A stretch of DNA of 64,000 nucleotides from Incurvaria masculella (Eukaryota; Arthropoda; Insecta; Lepidoptera; Incurvariidae). The stretch spans positions 17,750,001 through 17,814,000 of the forward strand of contig OX335649.1 of assembly GCA_946894095.1 (NCBI GenBank), in the 5' to 3' direction. Each line of letters starts with the position of its first letter. Position 1 is the stretch's first letter. This document shows positions 12,321-22,811 of this stretch, piece by piece. The notes under the pieces are model-generated. The model worked only from the letters and a program-made list of their open reading frames with translations. It ran no database searches and was not told the origin of the DNA. The translations under genes were made by a program, and so were the position numbers.

Positions 12321-12440
12321 CCCTGTTTTAACCACGTCCAGTTACCTGAAATCCGATAACTTTCGGTTACATTGCATATTTACATGGTGTAACCGAATGA
12401 TAACTTTGGGATCTTTGTAACTGGAGGTGGTGGAAACGGG
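12321..12440. repeat. MITE family E
   Basis: cccctgttttaaccacgtcc and ggaggtggtggaaacgggg, with agttac/gtaact and cggttac/gtaaccg inner pairs. Confidence 0.75.
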
Positions 12441-12525
12441 GATTATTCAGATACGTCTAAAGATGAATATGAATTTTACACTTCTTGACCACGCATTAAT
12501 TTTACTAGGAACTTATTTGAGGTAT

Positions 12526-12570
12526 TTTTTTATAACTGGACATGGATGGCTAGTACCAAACTAACCGTTA
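12526..12570 (-). repeat. SINE tail fragment
   Basis: Poly(T), then aactggacatggatggctag. Confidence 0.55.
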
Positions 12571-13854
12571 GATAACCGAACGATACAGCTATATCGAGCG
12601 ATAAACGTCTATCTTTCTCGTTTTCGCTAGCACGAAAAGCGAAACAAAAACTCATTTATCGAACGATACAGACGTTGCGTTTTTGCTCCCGCTGCAGGAG
12701 CGATTAGGTGGCTGACATTCACATTAGGTGACAATAGGTATTATACACGGTGTTAATTTTTTTCGCGACAATTCTATTTTAATACCGATTATTTAACTAT
12801 TTCATATACTGATCATTTTGTGGTATTTAAAAATTAAATCTAAAATAGAAAAAACAATTGCAGATTTAATCCAAACTTTTACCTCAGCGACAATTTCCCT
12901 TTGGAATGGTGTAAGCACGCCATGTGTACGCGCCACTGCCAAGGTCACGCGTTTGCTGTCTCGATTTGGGTCGATCCGAATGTAAATTTTCACATTTATT
13001 TTTAAAAATGTCCTACTTTAGAACTTTTTGTGAATGCAGTGCGGTTCCTATTACGAAATACTATGTTTTTTAGAAATCGAGAATTTTAAAACAAAAGGTC
13101 AAAACAAAAAAAAGCCTACTTTTTCGGCATCAATATGTGACCCAAAACAACCCCCTTTCGGGAATGTCGCCTACTTGGGCTAACGTATTTAACGTATTTT
13201 TCACACTTCGAATAGAATTCCGATAATTTTACACAGTTTCACATTCAATACCACGACAAATCAAATAATAATTCTACGATATGAATCCGCAAACCGTGGA
13301 AAAATGCAAATCGCTTACATTTTAAAAGTCAATTTGAACTTTACTAATTAGTCCGTAATATCGTTCGGCCGCGGCCACATCCACACATCATGCTCCCTTC
13401 ATTTAGGCTTCCGTGAGCGAAACCGCGCAGTCAGCGCCGACAGCCGCTAATAGTCTGACAACGCACCGTATGTCTGTTCGTTTGCTCCCGCCGGAAATGA
13501 GGATGAAAAGTTTAAAATGGTTCTCCCTTATGTAACCTCGCATGTACTCCTATAAAATATACATTGAAGGTTCGGTTAGGTAATGAACATATCTGACTCC
13601 ACGTTATTTGATAATGGTTTATTTTGAAGCATATGTGATGTGTGCATTTTTAAGTAATTTAAGCCATTTATTAATAATACCAAAAAAAAATCCTTTTTCT
13701 TCTTAATTATTGCTATTAATCCTGGGTCCTAGACTCAGTAATTATTCTAAAGAACAAAAAAGTAATTTAGTTTTGGTCAGTAATTAATAAATAATGCTGT
13801 GGATGTGATTAATGTGATTAACGCTACTATCAACCAATTTAAAAATAGACTGGA
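12571..13854. other. No gene recognised
   Basis: Mostly AT-rich, with a GC-richer patch at 13365-13500 (ttcggccgcggccacatcca) of unknown meaning. Confidence 0.45.
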
Positions 13855-14068
13855 TAACCATTTCAATGCGATGGCACCGACCCGGGCGGAATTAACCTTA
13901 CCACCTAGTACGTAGGGATGGGGACCTACAGTTTTGCGTGGAATCCGAACCACGGCCTGCCTCAACGGTTGAAAATGGTCATCCATCCAAAAACCTAACC
14001 GCGCTCAGAGGTGCTTCACCAGCTTATCGATTAGCACGGCGTCGCACACTGAGCTACCGAGGCTGACA
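13855..14068 (-). repeat. SINE with 5S-type head, tail-truncated
   Basis: Minus copy retaining the head (aaccgcgctcagaggtgctt, ctaccgaggctgaca) and half of the body. Confidence 0.8.
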
Positions 14069-14897
14069 AATTCATGATGAATTGAATTAAATGAATTATT
14101 CAATTTCCATTTTAACATATCTCCCAAAATCATATTTCCGCAAAACATTACTCTGGCTCTTCACATTTTCAGCACAGCGTATCGATAGCCAACTATTTTA
14201 TAACGCAAAAAGTTATTTTTTCCTTTGCGCGCAATCAACCATTTATTTTGCGGTCCACATGCATCCAATATAGTCCAGGAGCAAGGCCTGATCATGTTTA
14301 AAAATGAATAACTTTCATAATTATTTTTTAGAAAAGTTGCATTAGGTACATATAGCATATCTCCGGAATACATTGAATTTTGTATTGTAAGTCCGGAGAT
14401 AGTTCGCGTTTTGAACTTTTAACAGTTCGCTCTGAATACTACATCTAGAATCTTAAATGTATTGTTTTGTTTTTTTCCATGTATTCCCCACGATGTTGCA
14501 TGCACTTGTTCATACGCTCGAACCAAAACAGATTTCGAAGAGCATTCTCCATGGTAAAGACGATATAATACAGCGAGAGACCCTACATCCCTTCGAAGTT
14601 GGAGGGTCTTTAAATTCTACGATGATTATTTGTCTCACAGCAACGTCGTTTCCTTCGATAATGGCCGTTTTTGGACGTCCTTCATAAGATATATCAAGAA
14701 TACTTGTTCGATAAAGGACTCGTTTTATGGTCAAGTCGCTTGCGTACCTGTTACGGAACCTTTGTCAACGAATTATACGAGGGCGTCCTAACAGTGGTCC
14801 AATGTAGCGCCACTGACGCATATGATTTAGCATCACATGTTAGTTTCTAATTATGAAAAACACTAATGTTATTTTATTTAATTGGTAATAAATAAAG
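14069..14897. other. No gene recognised
   Basis: Opposed ORFs at 14457-14734 have no recognisable domain. Confidence 0.4.
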
Positions 14898-15112
14898 GGT
14901 ACAATCAGTGGCGGATTTACCAGCAGGCTGAGTAGGCTGGAGCCTAGGGCGGCAGATTTTAGGGGCGGCAAATTTTGGGCCAACATTTTTCTTTCTTGCT
15001 TCCCAAGTCGAGAGTACCGGCCGGAAAGAGCGAATTTGGTGCCCTGCTAGAGGCATAGGGTGCTTGTGCATAACATCGCACTCAACTAAGTGTATTATTA
15101 TTAAAGTAATTC

Positions 15113-15212
15113 AACATCACCTAATTCCTTCGGGAATGGGGTGTATTGGGCTATTATCATAATGGTATTTGTGTGATATTAGTCATCTATGTCAGGTTGC
15201 ATAAAAAAAATC
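15113..15212 (+). repeat. SINE tail fragment inside the hAT element
   Basis: cacctaattccttcgggaat to gttgcataaaaaaaa; the + orientation 3' end of a tRNA-type SINE, nested in the hAT. Confidence 0.7.
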
Positions 15213-15529
15213 CTACTTGAATACATTGTTCTACAATTTTCATAGATTGACGGCCGACTCGACAATTTACTACATTTCCAGATTGATTAATTTATTGGAT
15301 AATAGTACTGAAAGGGATTGTTGCTGTAGTGAAGCGAATGTGTTCAAGGGGAATAAATGAAAAGTTTGGTTATCCGTATAGTGTTAATAATTGTATTAAG
15401 TATAGTATCTGTTACCTAAGGTCGATCCTTTTTTAGCCAGTCATATTGAACGATTTGGGAATCAAGGATTAGGAAGTACCTGTTACTTATCGAAGATCCT
15501 TTGTGATAAGTTTATTGATTTGAAACAGA

Positions 15530-16930
15530 TGGGAGACGAGATAAGATGGGCCAGATATTGTTCTTAAATAATCTATTCAACACCAGATACAGCGCATGTG
15601 GACCAACCTACCCTCGTCATTAGATACATTTTGGAAACAGGTGAACCGTGTGAAATATTATTCAACTGTTTGCCCTCAGTGGGACATAGAGCTGAATCAA
15701 TGTTTTCTGCCATTATTTAGGAACTCAAAATACTGGGCATAAATATTGAAGACTGTCGTGTGAAGACTGGCGAATGTTAATGTCGCGAAAATGTCTTGTG
15801 TGTACAATGGCTTACAGGCTAAAAAGCAAAAGCCAAGCACCTTTTGCTTTTTTGTTCCTTGCTCTGCCCACTCTTTGAATTTAGAAGTATCTGTGGCCGC
15901 TCAATCATGCAAAGAAGTTTTTTTATTAGTTCGACAAAACGCTGGAAAAGAATATTGATCGAAATTGGGAAACAGAAAACGCTAAATAGAGTAAAACTGA
16001 CACGTTGGATATAAAAAGGACGCATGCAGAATTTTGAGAGATTCTTGGCAGGAAGTCCTTTAATCTGTAGAATCAATCAAGGAAGATTGTCCTAAAAAAA
16101 CCTACAATACGAAATAAAGCGACGTGAATACTTTTAAATTTAGGAAATCTGGAAACGGCGGTAATGGTTATTGTGTGCAATGTTTTTTTTAAACAAAGTA
16201 AATATATGTAAACTCAGGCTTTAACCGTAGATTTTTACTGTTGCCGATCTATATGAATCTCTTTGTTGAGTTTTCGCTGCTGAATCAGAAAATTTCAAGG
16301 ATTTTGAAAAAAAGGCGATGGAAATAAGCGTGTAGAAGTACTATGCAAAAGACGTGGGGAAAAGACAACCGAAAAGGAAAAATATGACCAAACACCCAAT
16401 GAAGAAAATAATGACCACGAGTGATACGTTCAGGGTTAACACACTTCTCGTTCTCATTGATAGACTCGGTATCTGAATTGGAAAAGCGGCAGGAGACCTG
16501 CAACAATTGCAATGAAAAGTTTGAATTTTTTAACCAAATGAGTGAATCGTCATCATCGACCCTTACGGAAAAAGCCCTTTTAATGGAAGAAATGTATGCT
16601 AATGATTAAGAGACCGACTTAGTTCAATAATGCATGCACTTCCAATGATACCTTTTTTCTGTAAGAATGTTGGTGAAACCAGATTGTAGATCATTGAAAA
16701 GTCTATCTTCGTTCCTGTGAAAACAGAATTTGAAAAATGTTTATCCAAACTTAAATATAGCAGGTCGCACGGCTCTGTGTACACCGGCGATAAATTATTC
16801 GCGCAATAGATTTTTTCTTGAAAAGAACGGGTAAAAGCTAAACGCCTTAGCTCTTTTGTGCATACATAGATTCAGAACTAATGAACAACATTTCATACGA
16901 AGATGTAGTTCTGCAATCTTAACTCAATAA
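15530..16930 (+). pseudogene. hAT transposase relic (ZMYM1/DUF4371-like)
   Basis: Scattered frames show MGDEIRWARYCS, HVDQPTLVIRYILETGEPCE, ILGINIEDCR, SSTKRWKRI and, near the end, LNALALLCIH with MNNISYEDVV. These match the order of DUF4371-type hAT transposases, including the C-terminal dimerisation region. Many stops and frameshifts; inactive. Confidence 0.7.
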
Positions 16931-17189
16931 TTGGGTAATAAAAATAATCTAGCAGCAGACACATCGATGTCCTAGTTCACAATCATGCTAATTACGGGAG
17001 AGAGGTTGTGTAATAAAAACGAATCATCACATATCATAAAATTACAAGTTCATTTTCAAATAAATTGTAATTTCTATGATTGTCAACAAGGGACTCTTAC
17101 TAGGGCATCGAATTAAAGAGTTCGGTAGGGGCGGCAAAAAATTATTAGCCTACTGGCGGCAAATGTGTAAGTCCGCCACTGGGTACAAT

Positions 17190-17557
17190 GTAATTATAAC
17201 AACGGTTGTTATTTTCGCGAATGAATAAATAAAAGCGTCGCCAGCTCCCGGTCCATTGCGACGGCACTGGACCCATTCCGAGTCAATGCGCGAACTTTTG
17301 GAAAAAAGCATAACTCAACCCGTGGAAATAAATATTTAAGCACCGACGGTGGCGGTGGCGGAGCGGCCGGCGCTCTCCTCGGCGTCCGATCTTGAAACTT
17401 CCGGGAAATCTGCTTCAGTCGCCAGCCACTCCACCGCTGAAACTACGCAGTAGATTATTATTTATTTTGTCCATGGGTACATGCCTGAAAATTAATTATT
17501 ATTATATTATTGGTGACGCCAGGGCTCTGAGAAATTCTCGTCTCTCGTGAGTGATGC
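17190..17557. other. GC-rich patch, no gene recognised
   Basis: ggtggcggtggcggagcggc near 17350 and a TCAGTC initiator-like site near 17415. No exon. Confidence 0.35.
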
Positions 17558-17826
17558 CGTTTTTAGGGTTCCGTACCCAAAGGAACCCTATTACTAAGCC
17601 TCCGCTGTCCGTCCGTTTGTCTGTCATAGGGCTGTATCTCATTAACCGTAATAGGTAGGCAGCTGAAAATTTCACAGAACAAACAAAAAATTATAATAAT
17701 AAAAATTATAAAAATTAAAGGGAATCAAATGAAAAGGAAAATTTCAAAAAAACATGTTTTGTGTTAAATCTTGTACGATTGTACGGAACCCTTTGTGAGC
17801 GAGTCCGACTCCCACTTGGCCGATAT
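17558..17826 (-). repeat. Same repeat, copy 6
   Basis: Left tttttagggttccgtaccca, right ctcccacttggccg. Confidence 0.8.
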
Positions 17827-17980
17827 TTATTTCGCGTAATGAATCATTTGTGTGGAGTGTGGTAGAGTTCGGTGAGTGGTCATAACATTTTTAGACTAAA
17901 ACTGCGACGTTCATATATATAGAGCCATACAAATCTCATCTCGTGTATCCATCTTTCTACAACAAACCGATGTGTTTTGT

Positions 17981-18053
17981 CATAGCCTGCTGTATTGTTT
18001 TTCGTTTGTGTGCGTTCACACACACAAACACAAAACAATACAGCAGGCTATGG
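17981..18053. repeat. miRNA-precursor-like hairpin, ~33-bp stem
   Basis: catagcctgctgtattgttt pairs with aaacaatacagcaggctatg, and the stem continues through gtttgtgtg/cacacaaac around a short loop. Confidence 0.8.
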
Positions 18054-18474
18054 TTTTGTAGATTTAGTTGCTCCTTTTTGTGGATTTTGGTAGACGTAGA
18101 TAGCCTGAAGACAAATAGATGTAATTATTTATTATCAACAAATTGTAATTTGTTTGGTAGATGCTATCATAAAAACTGGAACATTACTTTAACATTAGGT
18201 TTTAAAGAATGCAATTTTGGTTTGATCAATAATCCCTTGCAACCGTCTTTCACATTTTATAAGAATTATCTGTAATTGTTTATAACATTAACTATGTTTG
18301 CAATTTGTAGGAGACGCCCACTTCTAAGGGCCGATTTTTTAATCGTTAGATAGTATTTATCGGACTGATAGGACATATTCACGTTTGTCAAAAGGCGGAC
18401 ATTTATTTCCGGAGAATTATTTCTTCTATCACAATTATCTGACTATAATTTTACTAACCACCATATGGACAACA
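18054..18474. other. Flank of the truncated LINE
   Basis: AT-rich; nothing else seen. Confidence 0.5.
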
Positions 18475-19853
18475 TATCGGGTTATTTCCCTGACACTTGG
18501 AAGCGTGCTTATATCATACCACTACCAAAAAAAGTTTGTCCCTCTGCGTTTAGTGACTATCGTCCTATTTCTATTTTACCCTTTCTATCTAAAGTTCTTG
18601 AGCGTGTAGCTCATTTCCAACTGTCCAACTACCTCTCTGTAAATTCTCTTCATGACCCCCTTCAATCTGGATTTCGTCTATCTCATAGCACCACCTCTGC
18701 TTTGGTGAAAATTACTGACGATATTCGGCTTGCCATGGATGATCGTAAACTTACTCTTTTAGTATTGTTAGATTTCAGTAGCGCTTTTAATTCCGTCGAT
18801 TTTGACATTCTCTGTGCCATCCTTTTTTCTCTTACTATCTCTCAACCAGTAATAGATTGGTTTTCATCTTATCTTCGTGGTCGCCAGCAATGTGCCCGTT
18901 TAGACAATGTTTACTCACCTTGGTGTGACATAACTTCTGGTGTACCTCAAGGCGGTGTTCTCTCACTCTTACTCTTCTCAATTTTTATTAATAAAATTGT
19001 TTCAATTCTCGTTTCTCACTACCATCTCTACGCCGACGACTTGCAGCTGTATAGACACTTTCGTATTGATGACCTTGCTACTGATATTAGTCTTATGAAT
19101 GTAGATCTCGATTTGGTACTAAATTGGGCTTCGAGGTTTGGCCTTCTAGTCAATCCTTCTAAGTCGCAGGCAATCATAATTGGTACTCCCAAACTTCTAG
19201 CTAAGCTGAATCGAGACGAGCTACCTGATCTTCTATTCAATGGCACTGTCCTTCCTTACGTTAAATGCGTGAACAACCTGGGACTCATGATCAACGAAAC
19301 TCTGTCTTGGCAACCACAAGTTAGTCAAGTAAGCCGCAAAATGTTTGCTAGCATGCATACTCTGAAACTCTTAAAGAACTTTATTCCTTTCGCTACCAAA
19401 ATCACGCTTGCACAATCCTTGCTTCTCCCTTTACTTGATTATGGTGACGTGTGCTATCTTGACCTCAATCAAGAGCTCCTTAACAAACTCGACCGCCTCC
19501 TCAACTTGTGTATCCGCTACGTATTTGGGCTTCGTAAATTTGATCACATCTCTGAATTTCGAACTCGTCTTCAATGGCTCGATATTCGTCACCGAAGAAA
19601 TACTCATGTCCTTTCACTTCTCTACAACATCCTTAATGATCCCAATGCTCCCTCGTACCTTCGAAATCGGTTTTCATATCTTTGCTCACATGGTCTCCCA
19701 CTTAGATCGACCGGCTCTTCGGTACTGGCCATTCCCTCGCACACATCCTCCACGTATTCAGACTCCTTTACAGTGCACGCTGCGAGGCAGTGGAATCAGC
19801 TACCTCCCCATTTACGAAATTCCCCATCTATTAATGTTTTTAAAAAGATCTAA
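18465..19853 (+). CDS. CR1/Jockey-type reverse transcriptase, 5'-truncated
   Basis: 462 residues. It opens inside the RT domain at SGYFPDTWKRAYIIPLPKK. RT motifs follow: DYRPISILPFLSKVLE, LLDFSSAFNSVDFDIL, SGVPQGGVLSLLLF and the catalytic YADDLQLY. The C-terminal end has QWNQLPPHLRNSPSINVFKK, normal for the family. The upstream endonuclease and ORF1 are missing, as in most 5'-truncated LINE copies. The reading frame has no stops, so the insertion is fairly recent. The ATG at 18465 is probably fortuitous. Confidence 0.85.
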   Translation: MDNISGYFPDTWKRAYIIPLPKKVCPSAFSDYRPISILPFLSKVLERVAHFQLSNYLSVNSLHDPLQSGFRLSHSTTSALVKITDDIRLAMDDRKLTLLVLLDFSSAFNSVDFDILCAILFSLTISQPVIDWFSSYLRGRQQCARLDNVYSPWCDITSGVPQGGVLSLLLFSIFINKIVSILVSHYHLYADDLQLYRHFRIDDLATDISLMNVDLDLVLNWASRFGLLVNPSKSQAIIIGTPKLLAKLNRDELPDLLFNGTVLPYVKCVNNLGLMINETLSWQPQVSQVSRKMFASMHTLKLLKNFIPFATKITLAQSLLLPLLDYGDVCYLDLNQELLNKLDRLLNLCIRYVFGLRKFDHISEFRTRLQWLDIRHRRNTHVLSLLYNILNDPNAPSYLRNRFSYLCSHGLPLRSTGSSVLAIPSHTSSTYSDSFTVHAARQWNQLPPHLRNSPSINVFKKI

Positions 19854-19990
19854 AAGCTTATTTTCTGTCTTTATGATTTCTTTAATTTTCTCCCTCATAC
19901 TTCTTTAAGTTTATCAGAATTTATTTTTATTTTTTATTTCTTTCGCCAATATTTTTTTTCCTTTTAATTATATTGTATTAAGTATCATCT
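18475..19990 (+). mobile_element. 5'-truncated CR1-like LINE insertion
   Basis: Homology begins near 18475 and the 3' UTR runs to about 19990. It meets the 3' end of the minus-strand R2/R4-type element, so the two LINEs lie tail to tail. The exact junction between 19980 and 20020 cannot be fixed by eye. Confidence 0.7.
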
Positions 19991-20117
19991 TTTATTTGTA
20001 TATATAATTTTTTTCGTCCTGTTTGATTGGAGTCGTCGGCTCTGATGTTAGGCCGGTATCTTTCTGCTCCCGCCCAGGATCCTCCTAGGAAAAAGAGCAG
20101 AAGAGTCTATTTCTTCC

Positions 20118-22784
20118 TCATCCTTCCTCTTCATTAATCTCTCCTAAATATCCGCACAAAAATTTTGTTGCAATCATTGTACTTTCGATTGCCGCTTGCC
20201 TCTGAAGTATTTCAATTTTGATGTTGGCTTCGAGACTGTCAATGTATATTTGTGCTGTCTTGCAAATAATTCCGGTACTTCCAATGACAACTGGTATAAT
20301 TTTGCTGTTGGTATTCCAAAGTCTTTGTGTTTCGATTTTAAGGGCATTATATTTGGAGAGCTTTTCTATTTCTTTTTTTAGTACATTATAATCAGATGGA
20401 ACCGTTACGTCTATAAGGTACGTCATGTTTTTTATTTTGTCGGTATAAATGAGATCCGGTCTATTATTCGGAAGGGCATAATCTGTAATAACTGGCAATT
20501 CCCACATTATTTTTGCAGTCTCGTTTTCAATTACATGCGGTTGTTGCAACGGACACTTCCACCAGAATTGGGTACATTCGAAATTGTGCTTTTTGCGTAG
20601 GCACCAATAGACATATTTCACAAGTTTGTTATGCCTTTTGAGATACAATGGTTGCACTAGAATTTTGCACCCTGAAATTATATGCATAATGGTTTCATCA
20701 TGTTCTTGACACAGTCGGCATTTCCCATCTACATTCCTTTTTAAAATGTCTCTTTCATGTTGTTTAGTTAGCACTGCTTGGTCTTGAATTGCAAAAATTT
20801 GTGATTCCAATTTTGGTGTAGTAGGTTTCTTCTTTAGCCACGCGAAAGATATTTTGTAGTCAATATTTGGGCTTTCAAGAACTTGTCTTACAAACTGGCC
20901 GTGCAATGGTTTTTCTTTCCATTTTTGTTTCATTTCAGTAATTTGGCTCTTTAAAATTTTGTTATCATCTTCAGTAGAATCTTCCAAATTTAAATCAACT
21001 CTGAACTCTTTGCCCAGTTTTTGGATACTATGCATAGCTTTATTACTGTCGTGTGCTTTTATAGTTTGTATTATACAATCATTGCCATCTTGTAAGTATT
21101 GTTCGAGTTTTATTGTTAGTCGCTTGTATAAATATTCTGTATTTAATAATCCTCTTCCTCCTTCTGATATTGGTAAATATAATCGTTGGACGTCGGCCTT
21201 TTGTTGGTGCATTTTATAAATATTTAATAACTTGCGTGTTTTTATGTCAATTTTTTGTAAATCCCGCACATGAAAATTTATAACGTTGAATGTATATATA
21301 AGAACGGGCACAGCGTAACTGTTTATTGCCCTAACAATGTTACGCGAATTTAATTGTGTTCTAAGTATTTTTCTTAATCTGTTGAAATATTCTTTTGTCT
21401 TATTTGCCTTAATCGTTTGGTGATCTCCGCTTTCATTTATTCCCAGATACTTGTAATTTTGATTTGTCTCAAGAAATTCAAATTTATTTCCATCTAAAAG
21501 AATGTGATTTTCATCATTCATTTGAATCCGTTTGCCACATTTTAATTCAATAACATTACATTTATCTAGTCCGAATTCCATGCCTATGTTTCTTGTAAAT
21601 ATTTCTACCGTGTCGATTAAAGTTGTCATTTCGTATTTATTTTTCGCATATAATTTAATATCATCCATGTACAAGAGATGGTTAAATATATTTCCATTTT
21701 TTAATATGTATCCAGATTTTGAGTGTGAGTTTAACATGGTCGACAAAGGATTTAGGCATAAGCAGAATATAAATGGTGACAAGGAATCTCCCTGGAAAAT
21801 ACCTCGGTTTATTTTGATCGGGTCGGTTGTAGTAACGGAGTCACTACTCGCAGTAGTCAATATTATTTGCCATTGTCTCATCGACTTAGTGATAAAATTT
21901 ATAATTATTTCTGAGCAACCATAAATTTTCAGAATTTTTAAAATCCATTCATGAGGAACTGAGTCGAAGGCTTTTTTATAATCAATCCAGGCCATGTTTA
22001 AATTTTTCTTGTTGTTTTGTGCATCTTCCAAAATAGTTTTATTGAGAATGAGGTGATCCTTACATCCTCTTGTCCGGCGTCTGCAGCCTCTTTGGTGTGG
22101 CGCTAGTAAATTATTGTTTTCACAATGGACGTATAATTCATCATACAAAATAGAAGTAAGTAGTTTGTACATCGTTGGTAAACACGCGATAGGACGCCAA
22201 TTTTTAGCTTCTTGGGTTTCGGGATTCTTTGGTATTAATGTCGACATTCCCGTGGTAAACCATGATTCAATTTCTTCATGTTCATTTAACATGTTATTAA
22301 AACTTTTTAAAATGCTTACATGCATGTTTGTAAAATATTTGAGATAATAATTGTGGACCTTATCCACTCCTGGTGTTTTCCAGTTATTAAGTTTTTTAAC
22401 ACTATCTTTAAATGCTTGTAAATGAATAACTTTGAATTGAGATTCCTCTTTTATGACCACACTTTCTTCAATTTTATTTATCCAATCATTTGGTTTAAGA
22501 ATTTCTCTCGGTTTTGTAAATATGTTACCCCAAAAATTTTCGATATCATTTTTCGTAGGTATCTGTGTTGGTAAGGTACTTTTTTCAAATAGTTTTCTGT
22601 AAAAATTATGTTCGTTGCGTTTAAATGAAACATTCTCATTCTTATTTGCGTTTTCTTTTTCGTATCTCTTTATTCTACCGGCATACATTTTTAGTTTTTG
22701 TTTAATTAGCTCTATATTATTTTGTAAAATTAAATCTGATGTAATTTTATATTTTCTGTACAGTATATGTTTAAGATTAATCAT
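20118..22784 (-). CDS. R2/R4-type retrotransposon: reverse transcriptase and restriction-like endonuclease part
   Basis: Encodes 888 residues from the first Met after an in-frame stop. Reverse transcriptase motifs in order: NWRPIACLPTMYKLL, AWIDYKKAFDSVPHEW, NRGIFQGDSLSPFIF and the catalytic YMDDIKLYAK. Near the C-terminus is a Cys-His knuckle (CRLCQEHDETIMHIISGC), then a restriction-like endonuclease motif: RPDLIYTDK, 10-14 residues on LIDVTVPSD, and a Lys/Glu-rich helix. This arrangement (RT, zinc knuckle, RLE) is known for the R2/R4/Dong group, which nick the target with the RLE and copy their RNA at the break. The frame is open throughout. Codon use is very AT-rich. Confidence 0.9.
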   Translation of the reverse strand: MINLKHILYRKYKITSDLILQNNIELIKQKLKMYAGRIKRYEKENANKNENVSFKRNEHNFYRKLFEKSTLPTQIPTKNDIENFWGNIFTKPREILKPNDWINKIEESVVIKEESQFKVIHLQAFKDSVKKLNNWKTPGVDKVHNYYLKYFTNMHVSILKSFNNMLNEHEEIESWFTTGMSTLIPKNPETQEAKNWRPIACLPTMYKLLTSILYDELYVHCENNNLLAPHQRGCRRRTRGCKDHLILNKTILEDAQNNKKNLNMAWIDYKKAFDSVPHEWILKILKIYGCSEIIINFITKSMRQWQIILTTASSDSVTTTDPIKINRGIFQGDSLSPFIFCLCLNPLSTMLNSHSKSGYILKNGNIFNHLLYMDDIKLYAKNKYEMTTLIDTVEIFTRNIGMEFGLDKCNVIELKCGKRIQMNDENHILLDGNKFEFLETNQNYKYLGINESGDHQTIKANKTKEYFNRLRKILRTQLNSRNIVRAINSYAVPVLIYTFNVINFHVRDLQKIDIKTRKLLNIYKMHQQKADVQRLYLPISEGGRGLLNTEYLYKRLTIKLEQYLQDGNDCIIQTIKAHDSNKAMHSIQKLGKEFRVDLNLEDSTEDDNKILKSQITEMKQKWKEKPLHGQFVRQVLESPNIDYKISFAWLKKKPTTPKLESQIFAIQDQAVLTKQHERDILKRNVDGKCRLCQEHDETIMHIISGCKILVQPLYLKRHNKLVKYVYWCLRKKHNFECTQFWWKCPLQQPHVIENETAKIMWELPVITDYALPNNRPDLIYTDKIKNMTYLIDVTVPSDYNVLKKEIEKLSKYNALKIETQRLWNTNSKIIPVVIGSTGIICKTAQIYIDSLEANIKIEILQRQAAIESTMIATKFLCGYLGEINEEEG

Positions 22785-22811
22785 TCTCCTGCTTGTAGAT
22801 CCTCTTGTAAT

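Larger units (their letters stand above)
14906..17181 (+). mobile_element. hAT transposon (decayed), with perfect 8-bp target duplication
   Basis: Ends are CAGTGGCGGATTTAC (left) and GTAAGTCCGCCACTG (right), imperfect inverted repeats of the hAT type. Both sides carry the same 8-bp duplication, GGTACAAT (14898-14905 and 17182-17189). The interior holds a broken hAT transposase on the + strand. Confidence 0.9.

Noticed and set aside
19408..19908. 166-residue + ORF
   Set aside because: Alternative frame within the CR1-like reverse transcriptase.
22785..22811. Two separate ORFs in the R2/R4-type element as an ancestral design
   Set aside because: Not excluded, but both are in the same frame and the gap is open, so one interrupted ORF is simpler.
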